Below are positions 18,671 to 27,169 of a stretch of 64,000 nucleotides of DNA, piece by piece. The notes under the pieces were generated by a model. It was not told the DNA's origin and did not search any database. It saw only the letters and a list, made by a program, of their open reading frames with translations. A program made the position numbers and the translations under genes. Where the stretch lies: the NCBI GenBank assembly GCA_965248855.1, contig CBDFKQ010000014.1, positions 310,001-374,000 of the forward strand, given 5' to 3'. This DNA is from CBDFKQ01 sp965248855. GTDB lineage: Bacteria; Bacteroidota; Bacteroidia; Cytophagales; 172606-1. The stretch's first letter is position 1, and each line of letters starts with the position of its first letter.

Positions 18671-19108
18671 TTATGCTTCCATTTCAATTAATAAAGGAGA
18701 GGCCAATACATCTGCAAGGCTGGTTTGTTCAAGCACACTACAAAAGGCATCTCTTACTGCAACCATTACATGTCTGAGTTCGCAGGTATTCTCGTCCTTA
18801 CACTCCTCACACTTTCTATAAAATTTTTTACTGCTGCACGGAGTAAAAGCCATTGGGCCATCTATTATTCGTATAACATCTGCCAGGTTTATTTCTGCGG
18901 GTGTTTTTAATAAGGAATATCCACCTGCTTTTCCTCTCTTACTATATAAAATACCATGATTTTTTAATTCAAGTAAAATTAATTCCAGAAATTTTTTAGG
19001 AATTGATTCTTCTTTTGCAATGTCTGCTATTTGCATAGATTCCCTATTGGTTTGCTTGCAAAGCAAAACAAGGGCTTTAAGGGCATATTTGGCTTTTTTA
19101 GAAAGCAT
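18671..19108 (-). CDS. Rrf2-family transcriptional regulator with Cys cluster
   Basis: 145 residues from the ATG at 19108; the longer frame would need a TTG. Winged HTH of the Rrf2 type: SKKAKYALKALVLL, then MQIADIAKEESIPKKFLELILLELK and KRGKAGGYSLLK. C91, C100, C103 and C109 lie where IscR/NsrR/RsrR ligate an Fe-S cluster, although the spacing is wider than in IscR. It likely senses redox state, NO or Fe-S status. Divergent from the 19232 secreted peptide; the barrel gene follows downstream. Confidence 0.9.
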   Translation of the reverse strand: MLSKKAKYALKALVLLCKQTNRESMQIADIAKEESIPKKFLELILLELKNHGILYSKRGKAGGYSLLKTPAEINLADVIRIIDGPMAFTPCSSKKFYRKCEECKDENTCELRHVMVAVRDAFCSVLEQTSLADVLASPLLIEMEA

Positions 19109-19231
19109 AGTACACAAAAATATAAAAAATTATACAGAAAAATAAAAAAATCCAACAACATTGGATAAAATAGTTTTGAAAATAATATGATTTTTATTAA
19201 GTTTACTTTTAACAGTTAAACATTATTTGTT

Positions 19232-19426
19232 ATGAAAAATATTATTTTAAGTGCAATGTTGCTTTTTAGCCTTGCTACAACTTCTATTTATGCAAATGTT
19301 GGTGATGATAAGCCAAAAAAGAAAGAGAAAAAAGCAAAACTACATAAACAATGTACTGTAGCGGATAAAAAAGCTTGTTCAACAAGTGGAAAATGCTGCA
19401 AAGGAGAATCAAAAGTAACTCAATAA
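19232..19426 (+). CDS. Small secreted Lys/Cys-rich protein
   Basis: 64 residues. Signal peptide MKNIILSAMLLFSLATTSIYA, then a mature peptide of about 43 residues with a KKKEKKAK run and five Cys (C41, C49, C54, C55 in spaced and CC arrangement, plus the last cluster CCKG). No family recognised. The basic, Cys-rich mature part could bind metal or nucleic acid; that is speculation. It has a strong terminator and lies divergent to a Cys-cluster Rrf2 regulator across a 123-bp spacer, suggesting redox-linked expression. Confidence 0.75.
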   Translation: MKNIILSAMLLFSLATTSIYANVGDDKPKKKEKKAKLHKQCTVADKKACSTSGKCCKGESKVTQ

Positions 19427-19442
19427 ATTTAATTTAATAAAT

Positions 19443-19484
19443 AGATATTATCAGTGTTAAAGAATTTAAACACTGATAATATCT
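19443..19484 (+). terminator. Strong bidirectional hairpin terminator
   Basis: A 15-bp perfect stem (GATATTATCAGTGTT and its complement) around a 10-nt loop, between convergent genes. Confidence 0.85.
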
Positions 19485-19520
19485 TCTATTGAGATTGATT
19501 GGCATTCTCAGAATCAGAAT

Positions 19521-20426
19521 TTAAACTTTTGGGTCTCGCCCCTGCAAACCTCCTGTGTGCAAAGCAATAATAATTTCGCCTTTCTTGAAATATCCTTTTT
19601 TAATTAAATCATAAATACCGAAAAACATTTTTCCGGTATACACCTGTTCAATTAAAATAGAATGTTTTTTTTCAAAAGCTCTGATAAAATCAAATAATTG
19701 TTCATTTGATTTTGCATATCCGCCAAAATGATAATCTGTTTGAAGGTCAAAATTTGAATTTTTAATAGACATTATACCCTCGTGTCGATAATAATCAGAT
19801 AGTAGCATTTTAACATCATTAACTAAAAAATCACCACCTTTTAGTGCAGAAAATCCGATAGCTGTTTGAGAATGATTTAATCCTGATATCAATCCGGCAA
19901 GCGTTGTACCCGTGCCGCATGGGCAACAAATATAATTAAACGGAATTTTTATTTCTTTTACAATTTCTGCACAACCTTTTACCCCCAATGCATTTGAACC
20001 CCCTTCCGGGATGATATAAAAATCATTTAATGAGTATTTCAATATCGTTTTATCAATATTTATTTCTTTGTTTTTATATTCTTCGCGGTTTAAATAAATT
20101 AATTTCATTCCACATTCTTCGGCAAAATTTAAGGTAGGGTTTAAAGGAATATTTTCTTCACCTCTTATTATTCCAATTGTTTTAAAGCCAAACAATTTTC
20201 CGGCAGCAGCAGCAGCATAAATGTGATTAGAATATGCACCGCCAAAGGTGATAATCGCTTTTTTATTTAATTTTTCGGCCTCTAAAAAATTAAATTTTAG
20301 TTTTCTCCATTTATTACCCGAAATTTGCGGATGAATTAAATCATCCCGTTTGATAAACAGTTCTATTCCTGCTTCATCAAAAAGCAAATCATTCAGTTTT
20401 AAAAGAGGGGAAGGTATTGTAAACAA
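19521..20426 (-). CDS. PLP-dependent ACC deaminase / D-cysteine desulfhydrase family enzyme
   Basis: 301 residues, fold type II PLP enzyme. K39 in GNKWRKL is the expected Schiff-base lysine. FGGAYSNHIYA (S66-N67-H68) and CGTGTTLAGL (phosphate-binding) follow the family. These enzymes open the ACC ring or release H2S from D-cysteine; the sequence alone does not decide. Slightly shorter than typical members (about 320-340). Divergent from the RluA gene with a 69-bp spacer. Confidence 0.88.
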   Translation of the reverse strand: MFTIPSPLLKLNDLLFDEAGIELFIKRDDLIHPQISGNKWRKLKFNFLEAEKLNKKAIITFGGAYSNHIYAAAAAGKLFGFKTIGIIRGEENIPLNPTLNFAEECGMKLIYLNREEYKNKEINIDKTILKYSLNDFYIIPEGGSNALGVKGCAEIVKEIKIPFNYICCPCGTGTTLAGLISGLNHSQTAIGFSALKGGDFLVNDVKMLLSDYYRHEGIMSIKNSNFDLQTDYHFGGYAKSNEQLFDFIRAFEKKHSILIEQVYTGKMFFGIYDLIKKGYFKKGEIIIALHTGGLQGRDPKV

Positions 20427-20495
20427 TTTTTTGAGAATTTAATTTTCTCAAAAATACTTTAGAAAAAAATCTCAAAAGAGAAATAATAAAAATTT

Positions 20496-21542
20496 ATGGA
20501 AGAATTTATAGAAAGCGATTTGCCCGATCAGGAAGATGATTTATTTGAACATTATAGAATTATTGTAGATAAAGGTCAATCATTAATGAGGATTGATAAA
20601 TTTTTGATGGATCGTATTCAAAATGCAACCCGAAATAAAATTCAAAATGCAATTGATAACGAATTTGTAAAAGTAAATGAAACCGTTATCAGATCGAGTT
20701 ATAAAGTAAAACCGGAGGATATTATTGTTATTTCTTTGCCAACACCACCAAGAGATACAGAAATTCTTCCTGAAAATATTCCTCTTAATATTGTTTATGA
20801 GGATGAAGATTTAATGGTTATTAATAAACCACCCGGAATGGTTGTTCACCCCGCACATGGCAATTGGACAGGTACATTGGTTAATGCACTGGTTTTTCAT
20901 TTTCAAAATTTGCCTACTTCACAAAATGGCGAAAGCCGGCCGGGTTTAATTCACAGGATTGATAAAGATACTTCAGGTTTATTGGTTGTGGCAAAAAATG
21001 AAAATGCCATGTCGTTTTTAGCAAAGCAATTTTACGATCACAGTATTGAACGTACTTATAATTTATTAATTTGGGGTGAACCAAAAGAATTAAAAGGAAC
21101 CATTAATGTGAATGTTGGCCGAAGTCTGAAAGACAGGAGAGTGACTGCTGTTTTTCCCGAAGGTGATTTTGGAAGGCATGCTATTACCCATTATGAAGTA
21201 ATGGAAGCCTTATATTATGTATCGTTGGTAACCTGTAAACTAGAAACCGGCAGAACTCATCAAATTCGTGCGCATATGCAATATTTAGGTCATCCGATAT
21301 TTAATGATGCAACTTATGGTGGCGATAAAATTTTAAAAGGCACTTCGTTTACTAAATACCGTCAGTTTGTTGATAATTGTTTTAAATTAATTCCCCGCCA
21401 GGCACTTCATGCCAAATCATTGGGTTTTGTTCATCCACGCACTAAAGAGTGGATGCAATTTGATTCAGCATTACCTCAGGATTTTACTGCTGTTTTAGAT
21501 AAATGGAGAAATTATGTGAAGAGCAATGATGAAAATATGTAG
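20496..21542 (+). CDS. RluA-family 23S rRNA pseudouridine synthase (RluD-like)
   Basis: 348 residues. S4 RNA-binding domain at about 30-85, then the RluA catalytic domain with INKPPGMVVHP and HRIDKDTSGLL, catalytic D156. GRTHQIRAHM and LGHPIFND are the usual later motifs. It isomerises uridine to pseudouridine in large-subunit rRNA; the presence of S4 and full length favour the RluD/RluC group. Cytosolic. Single gene. Confidence 0.94.
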   Translation: MEEFIESDLPDQEDDLFEHYRIIVDKGQSLMRIDKFLMDRIQNATRNKIQNAIDNEFVKVNETVIRSSYKVKPEDIIVISLPTPPRDTEILPENIPLNIVYEDEDLMVINKPPGMVVHPAHGNWTGTLVNALVFHFQNLPTSQNGESRPGLIHRIDKDTSGLLVVAKNENAMSFLAKQFYDHSIERTYNLLIWGEPKELKGTINVNVGRSLKDRRVTAVFPEGDFGRHAITHYEVMEALYYVSLVTCKLETGRTHQIRAHMQYLGHPIFNDATYGGDKILKGTSFTKYRQFVDNCFKLIPRQALHAKSLGFVHPRTKEWMQFDSALPQDFTAVLDKWRNYVKSNDENM

Positions 21543-21621
21543 GAATTTAATTATATATAAACGCGGGAGGTGTATGAAACTTACTCTCGCAAGATGCGAG
21601 CGAAGGCGGTGGATCTTAGTA

Positions 21622-21639
21622 TCAGGTGAAAACACCTGA
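21622..21639. repeat. 18-bp perfect palindrome TCAGGTGAAAACACCTGA-type
   Basis: Arms TCAGGTG / CACCTGA around AAAA. Related copies are near 6541 and 23519. It lies between convergent genes in a G+C-richer spacer. Confidence 0.6.
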
Positions 21640-21696
21640 CACGGATCAAAGATTAAAATACGAAAGGCTTGCCTCATAAGAAGTACGTTTTACCAA

Positions 21697-22566
21697 TTAT
21701 TTATCTCTTAAAAACTCCCTAATCAATATTGCCGTAGCCTGAGGTATTTTATTACTATCATTTACCGATCCCATCTCGCCAAAAAACTGGCCATGCATCC
21801 CCGGTAAAACAACCAGACTAGCTCCTTGTATCAATCTCGACATGGCAACAGTATGTTCTACCGTTATTACATCCTTATCGGCAACCATAAAAAGTGCAGG
21901 GGATTTTATATTTCCTATAGCTTCATCGCTGATGTCTTTAAAGTCAATCATGCGTTGTTTGTCTTTATTAAACATGTTTCGTAGACCGGTCTGGTTGGGC
22001 GTGACTTTTAAGTAAGCGTCTTTTAACGGTTGGGGCATACTTTCAAATGTGGCTGTTTTCATAAAGTTGAAAAATCCATCCACAAAGCCATTGCGTTTGT
22101 AAGCGCCTGATATAATCACCATTTTATTTATTATCTGCGGGTGCCTGATAGCAATTTGCAAGTTGGTGGTACCACCATTGCTAAAACCAACAATGTTCGC
22201 TTTGTCTACTTTTAAATATTTAAGCAAAGCAGCTACATCATCGGCATCCTGTTCAAAAAATTCGGGGGTGCTACGGTCGCTGGTGCGGCCATGTGCTTGC
22301 AGCTCTACAGCTACTATTTTTTGATCACATGCAAGTAATGGCAGCAAAACGCCGAAGGAGGTTTGTATGGTTGAGCCGCCGCCATGGATCAATACTAAAG
22401 GTATATCTCCCTTGCCATGGATCTCGTAATACATGTTAATGCCATTTATTGGGGCGATTCCTGATATTATTGATGTTTCCATTTTATCCGTTAGTTTTTG
22501 TGAAAAAGCCTGCAATGTTAACAAGAGCATAAAAATTGTAGGCGATGCCAGAAGATTAAAGTTCAT
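21697..22566 (-). CDS. Exported alpha/beta hydrolase
   Basis: 289 residues. An N-terminal signal-like segment (1-22) precedes an alpha/beta-hydrolase fold: HGGG oxyanion loop at 61-64, nucleophile S129 in GFSNGG, an acid in MVADKDVI and a His in LPGMHGQF. Esterase or lipase-like activity is likely; substrate unknown. Its ATG overlaps the stop of the AHSA1 gene as TAATG, so translation is probably coupled. Third gene of the ArsR operon. Base composition is richer in G+C than the neighbours. Confidence 0.88.
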   Translation of the reverse strand: MNFNLLASPTIFMLLLTLQAFSQKLTDKMETSIISGIAPINGINMYYEIHGKGDIPLVLIHGGGSTIQTSFGVLLPLLACDQKIVAVELQAHGRTSDRSTPEFFEQDADDVAALLKYLKVDKANIVGFSNGGTTNLQIAIRHPQIINKMVIISGAYKRNGFVDGFFNFMKTATFESMPQPLKDAYLKVTPNQTGLRNMFNKDKQRMIDFKDISDEAIGNIKSPALFMVADKDVITVEHTVAMSRLIQGASLVVLPGMHGQFFGEMGSVNDSNKIPQATAILIREFLRDK

Positions 22567-23018
22567 TATTTAGTTAATTGATTAGTTAAGTAATCTTGTA
22601 ATTTTTCTACGTTTTGTTTCAATCCTTCGGCGGCATTATGCGCTTTAACCACAGCCTGTAAAATCTCTGCCGAATCGAACAACATCTGCCAGGTAAGGTG
22701 TGTTCGCTCGCCATCGCCATCGAAATCAATTGTGGCGATAATGTGCGGGTTAAAATGCTCATAACTTATTCGTTTAAATTCAATAACTTCTATAAACGTA
22801 CTTTTATTCAAGTAATCAGTGCCGTCCGGCCCGTGCATCACCAGGTGCCAATGACCACCTGGTATTAGATCCATTGTTGTTATAGTATTAGTAAATCCGT
22901 TAGGCCCCCACCATTGCGCTATATGTTCTGGCTTTGTCCATACTTCCCAAACCAGATTTACGGGAGCGTTAAGGGTTCTTATTAGACGTAATTCGCGCTC
23001 TTTAATTTCGTTTACCAT
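22566..23018 (-). CDS. AHSA1/SRPBCC-family protein
   Basis: 150 residues with the START-like fold of activator-of-Hsp90 homologues: RTLNAPVNLVWEVWTKPEHIAQWWGP at the N-terminus, GGHWHLVMHGPDG in the middle and a final amphipathic helix. Usually a small-ligand binder encoded beside ArsR regulators in Bacteroidota. It overlaps the ArsR gene by 17 bp and the hydrolase gene by 1 bp: a tight three-gene operon. Confidence 0.92.
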   Translation of the reverse strand: MVNEIKERELRLIRTLNAPVNLVWEVWTKPEHIAQWWGPNGFTNTITTMDLIPGGHWHLVMHGPDGTDYLNKSTFIEVIEFKRISYEHFNPHIIATIDFDGDGERTHLTWQMLFDSAEILQAVVKAHNAAEGLKQNVEKLQDYLTNQLTK

Positions 23019-23343
23019 GCTGTCTTTCTTTTTTAAGTTTATCTAAATAAGTTTCTAAGTTATCCAGTTTGTTTTCAAAGTGTTGGCGATATTGTTCAAC
23101 CCAAACTGCTACCTCGTTTAGCTGATCTAGTTGGACTTCGCAATATCGCTCGCGACCTACTTTCTTAATTTTAAGTATTTCACACTCTATCAAAATTTTA
23201 ATGTGTAGGGATATAGCCTGTCGGCTGACATCAAAGCTTTCTGCAATGGCATTTACATTTAGCGGCTTTTCGACAACCATTTTTATTATATGCCGACGAG
23301 TAGGGTCAGCAATCGCTTGAAACACATCTCTTCTCTGTATCAT
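23002..23343 (-). CDS. ArsR-family winged-helix repressor
   Basis: 113 residues from the ATG at 23343. A longer frame from a TTG would read through both operator palindromes, so the ATG is preferred. Family motif FQAIADPTRRHIIKMV, recognition helix SFDVSRQAISLHIKIL and a wing with KKVGRERYCEV. No metal-binding Cys motif, as in the SRPBCC-associated subgroup. First gene of the operon; likely represses itself through the palindromes directly upstream. Confidence 0.9.
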   Translation of the reverse strand: MIQRRDVFQAIADPTRRHIIKMVVEKPLNVNAIAESFDVSRQAISLHIKILIECEILKIKKVGRERYCEVQLDQLNEVAVWVEQYRQHFENKLDNLETYLDKLKKERQHGKRN

Positions 23344-23346
23344 TAT

Positions 23347-23388
23347 GCAAGTATATGCTTGCAAATATAAATGCAAGTATTTACTTGC
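23347..23388. promoter_or_regulatory. Tandem operator for the ArsR repressor
   Basis: Two 16-bp imperfect palindromes, GCAAGTATATGCTTGC (23347-23362) and GCAAGTATTTACTTGC (23373-23388). Their centres are 26 bp apart, and they lie directly upstream of the repressor's ATG. Each half-site pair matches 7 of 8. Confidence 0.7.
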
Positions 23389-23518
23389 GCAAACTATATT
23401 TAAAAAAAATTATTTGTCTACTTCCCAGCAGGGTCTCCACCTGCCGCAAGTTTGAAACTTGTGGTTTAGCTAATTAAAGCCCCCCTTGGGTTTAACCCAG
23501 ATTACGCGTTACTCTGTT

Positions 23519-23536
23519 TCAGGTGTTATCACCTGA
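23519..23536. repeat. 18-bp palindrome TCAGGTGTTATCACCTGA
   Basis: Same family as the palindromes at 6541 and 21622. Intergenic. Confidence 0.6.
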
Positions 23537-23803
23537 AACTTAAAGTATAAACAATATAATAAATGATTGAAAAAACAACCACAATTTTACTGCCTTAAAT
23601 ATATTTTTTTTAAACAATTTGATTTTCGCCATTAAAAGGAAAAGTAAGGACTTGGTATCAGGTAAAACATATGACAAAGCCTAAATACATTTTATTTATT
23701 AATATGCATTACGGATGTATGCCTTTTTTTTATGGACTATAAAAACTTAATTTTATTTTTCTTGGGAGAGTAATCGCTATTCTATATTAAAAATTAATGC
23801 CAT

Positions 23804-23840
23804 AAAAAAAGGGCTGCCTCGTAAAAAGCAGCCCTTTTTT
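23804..23840 (-). terminator. Orphan intrinsic terminator
   Basis: GGGCTGC / GCAGCCC stem with A- and T-tracts. It has no intact gene in front of it and is near-identical to the terminator of the GH74-like gene at 24141. Confidence 0.75.
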
Positions 23841-23849
23841 ATTCCATAA

Positions 23850-23890
23850 GATATATTTACCGAAAATCACTTTTTTATTAATTATCCCCC
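23850..23890 (-). pseudogene. Residual 3' end of a second T9SS-secreted protein gene
   Basis: The minus strand reads INKKVIFGK, aligned to the last codons of the 24192 gene (INKKVIFNK). It is followed by the same downstream sequence and terminator. The upstream coding part is missing. Confidence 0.5.
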
Positions 23891-24140
23891 ACAAGTCGCT
23901 CGGTTGGACCGAGTGACGAATATGTTAATTGGCTCTGCAAAATTTTACTTCCCAGCAGGGTCTCCTAACTGTCCGTAGATTGTATCTACCGATTAAAAAT
24001 GAATAAAAGTGTCTTAGGCACGGGTAAGTTAGGAATAATTTATTAATATGCATTACGGATGTATGCCTTTTATAGGGAGTATATAAGCTCAATTTTATTT
24101 TTTGGAGAGAGTAATCGATATTCTACATTAAAATTACTAA

Positions 24141-24180
24141 CATAAAAAAGGGCTGCCTCGTATAAGACAGCCCTTTTATG
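24141..24180 (-). terminator. Intrinsic terminator of the GH74-like gene
   Basis: GGGCTG / CAGCCC core extended by AT pairs, 11 bp past the stop. Confidence 0.85.
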
Positions 24181-24191
24181 TTAGTAAAAAT

Positions 24192-27020
24192 CTATTTGTT
24201 GAAGATCACTTTTTTGTTAATTGTTTCAGAAGAAGTTTTTAATTTAATGATATATAAACCTTCTCTTAAAGAACTTCCATCAACAGGATAGTTTTGTTCC
24301 ACTCCTTTTAATGCAGCTCCGTTAAAGATGGTTTTAACCAACCTTCCCTGAGTATCATAAAGGTGAATCGCAATTTGTTCGGTATGCGTTGCCGTATAAG
24401 AAATATTGGCAATACCGTTTGAAGGGTTTGGATAAACATTAAAGTTGGTAAGAGCAGGCTCTATGTTTTCCACTTTCTTTCCGTTTGCACTTGATTCTCT
24501 TGCGCCTGTTGCCGAGATATAAGTAAGTGCCCACTTTTGATTGTCTCCTCCCCAATAATCCCATTGATTGGCTTTAACTCCATCGCCTGTTGCACCCGAT
24601 CCTCCGCTAATATCCAAGCATTTACCGCTGTGCTTAGCTGTAAGTTTGTAATAACCTCCGCCAACACTATCTATTTTCCATTTTTGGTTATCTCCTCCAC
24701 CGTATGTCCATTGTTGAACTTTAACTCCATTACCCGTGGCAGTCGGCCCGCCGGTTACATCAAGTGCTTTACCGCTGCATCTTGCCTTTAAACTGTAATA
24801 ACCTCCACCGGCATCTTCTATCAACCATTTTTGCGCGTCACCACCATTATCTGTCCATTGTTGCACAATGCCACCGTCTGCAGTTGAAGATTGATTAACA
24901 TCTAATGATTTTCCGCTGTGTTTGGCTGTAAGTTTATAATAGCCCGAGAAGGTTGTTGTTACAGGTGGAGTTACGATGGGAGTCTGCGGCTCTCCATAAT
25001 ATATTCCATTTCCATTCGTCCCAATAAATATTCGTCCAAATATATTTCGATCAGCAGCCATGCTGTTCGGTTCGTCACCCATTTGGTATTCTGCAGTACT
25101 TATTTCTGTCCATGTTAAACCATTGTCTTCTGACCTGAATACCCCATCCAAACCATTAACTGTTCCGTAAATAAATACAGTGGCATTGTTAGAGGTGCCT
25201 GATTTGCCAACTGCAATTAAACTGGCAGTTGTCGGCAAGGTAAGTTTAGTAAAGTTTGTGCCTCCGTTTGACGAGCGGTAAAGTCCGCTTTCGTTTAATC
25301 CCAGATAAATAACTCCTTCCTCGCCGGGCACCGTAACAAGGTTTACAAAATCATTATTGTCAAGCTTTGGAAGTGATGAATTTACTACTGAGAATGTAAT
25401 TCCACCATCACTTGATCTATAGAATTTACCATTATTGTAAGCATAAAATTTGTTACCGTTAACCTTGTCCGCTGCCAAAGGTTGTATATAGGTAAATATA
25501 TTAGATCCTCCAATTAATGATGGTAATCCCGCAGATGCATTCCAATTTGTTCCGTTGTTTGTTGAATAATACGTATTGCCTCCCTGAGTAGCCCAAACCA
25601 TTGTATTGTTGGTTGCCGAAATGGCAATTCTTCCTCCATCACCGGGAATACTTTCAAACACATTATAAGATAACCCTCCGTTGGTAGAATATCCGCCTGT
25701 TCCTGAACCGTCCCATCCAATGCGGCCAACGCGGGCAATAAATTTTGTATTGGTTTCCTGAAACGCTACTCCGGTACTTGCCATTCCACTTGGAAGACCG
25801 CTCTTCCAAATATTTTGCGAAGGGGGGGCGATAAGTGATGTATGATCGAATCCTCCCACGTCAGCTACTCCTGACAAGAGAACTATATCTCCATTTGGCG
25901 GGCAGGCAAGCATACCTGTTGTTACTATTTCTTCATGGCCCACCGCCCGGGCTTTCCATATTACATTTGAAGCCCATGGATCGTTGGTTTCCCATGTGCT
26001 ATACCAGTCTGTAAACCAAATATGATTTTGGTTGAACGGATCCCAACATAATTCGAAAGTTGAAGCAGCAAAATGCCATTCCGGTTCCCAAGGGCATTCG
26101 GTTACGTCTCTTTGATTGTTTATTAAAGTCCATTTAGTTCCTCCGTCAGAAGATCGATACATATCAAGATGGTCTTTCCAGGCATGTTTGCTTACCAATA
26201 CCTGGTTCGCATTTTGCGGATTAACACACACGGCTCCAAATACGACATTATTGGTACCTCCCGGAGTTATGGCTGACCAGGATGAACCATTCCATTTAGA
26301 AACTCCGGTTTCAGTAGTAACGTACATTATGCCGCTGTTATGAATGGATGCCCTCCGGCATAATGATGGCGCTCCGGCCATTGGAGAAAAGTTGGCTCCT
26401 CCATCAATACTTTTTATTACGCCTCCTGAATGACCTATATAAACTATATTGGACGAAACGGGATCGAACAGAACAAACGTACCGTTGGTTGCAGTCACGT
26501 TCGTCCAGTTCAAACCTCCATTGATGCTTCGATATGTTCCGTCGGATTTGGTGGTAAGAATAATTATACTGCTATTCAGAGGGCTCACAGCCAACCGCTG
26601 ACCAACAAGTTGATCCTGATTGGAACCAACTGTTATATTTAAATTGAGCCTGCTCCAGCTGGTGCCTCCATCGCCCGATTTCCAAACGCCTCCATTGCCG
26701 GCCCAATCATACTTTCCTACAGTAATATATAATGTTTTTCCCGATATGTCGGAAGGGTCTATGGCTATATCGGCCGCCGAACTAAGCCACGATTCACTGT
26801 TTTTTACAGAATTTAATAACCCTACCCATTTTTGACCGGTTCCATCCCACCTGTAACAATTACCCACATCGGTACGGCAATAAAACAAATCCTTAACTTT
26901 TGGGTGAGCGATCATACCCGGAACAGCCCCTCCGCCACCAATCCGAACTGTATTCCAGGTGTACTGGGCATTTAAATTACCAATTGTAATTAATGTAATT
27001 AGTATAGTGAGTATTTTCAT
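24192..27020 (-). CDS. Secreted GH74-like beta-propeller enzyme with ricin-type CBM and T9SS sorting domain
   Basis: 942 residues from the ATG at 27020, which begins a signal peptide (MKILTILITL to LNA). An upstream in-frame start lacks one. The N-terminal two thirds are a BNR/sortilin-type propeller with many SxDGGxxW repeats, and the start (PGMIAHP, CRTDVGNCYRWDG, D51) matches GH74 xyloglucan hydrolases. About 690-840 is a three-repeat ricin-type beta-trefoil (QKW motifs, each ending a GGDNQKW-like unit). The last 80 residues (NVYPNPSNG to KKVIFNK) are a type A T9SS C-terminal domain. Probably a surface or extracellular plant-glucan enzyme. G+C content is visibly higher than in neighbouring genes. 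Confidence 0.9.
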   Translation of the reverse strand: MKILTILITLITIGNLNAQYTWNTVRIGGGGAVPGMIAHPKVKDLFYCRTDVGNCYRWDGTGQKWVGLLNSVKNSESWLSSAADIAIDPSDISGKTLYITVGKYDWAGNGGVWKSGDGGTSWSRLNLNITVGSNQDQLVGQRLAVSPLNSSIIILTTKSDGTYRSINGGLNWTNVTATNGTFVLFDPVSSNIVYIGHSGGVIKSIDGGANFSPMAGAPSLCRRASIHNSGIMYVTTETGVSKWNGSSWSAITPGGTNNVVFGAVCVNPQNANQVLVSKHAWKDHLDMYRSSDGGTKWTLINNQRDVTECPWEPEWHFAASTFELCWDPFNQNHIWFTDWYSTWETNDPWASNVIWKARAVGHEEIVTTGMLACPPNGDIVLLSGVADVGGFDHTSLIAPPSQNIWKSGLPSGMASTGVAFQETNTKFIARVGRIGWDGSGTGGYSTNGGLSYNVFESIPGDGGRIAISATNNTMVWATQGGNTYYSTNNGTNWNASAGLPSLIGGSNIFTYIQPLAADKVNGNKFYAYNNGKFYRSSDGGITFSVVNSSLPKLDNNDFVNLVTVPGEEGVIYLGLNESGLYRSSNGGTNFTKLTLPTTASLIAVGKSGTSNNATVFIYGTVNGLDGVFRSEDNGLTWTEISTAEYQMGDEPNSMAADRNIFGRIFIGTNGNGIYYGEPQTPIVTPPVTTTFSGYYKLTAKHSGKSLDVNQSSTADGGIVQQWTDNGGDAQKWLIEDAGGGYYSLKARCSGKALDVTGGPTATGNGVKVQQWTYGGGDNQKWKIDSVGGGYYKLTAKHSGKCLDISGGSGATGDGVKANQWDYWGGDNQKWALTYISATGARESSANGKKVENIEPALTNFNVYPNPSNGIANISYTATHTEQIAIHLYDTQGRLVKTIFNGAALKGVEQNYPVDGSSLREGLYIIKLKTSSETINKKVIFNK

Positions 27021-27169
27021 ATTAAAAAGATCAGTTATTAATTGAAATAGATAATTCAATAATTTCATTGCTTATTATAATTAATTTTTGTGTTTGCTTT
27101 TCATCGGTTATATTCATCTTCACAAATAAATTCCATTTGTGATTGCTCAGAATGAAGGATATTATAATA

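Larger units (their letters stand above)
23377..24191. other. 815-bp non-coding region with two diverged repeat units and a ghost gene end
   Basis: It contains an 18-bp palindrome (23519-23536), two copies of a CTTCCCAGCAGGGTCTCC segment (about 23420 and 23948) and two copies of a downstream unit (about 23695-23890 and 24039-24224). Each unit ends in a GGGCTGCC-type terminator. No intact gene. Confidence 0.65.
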
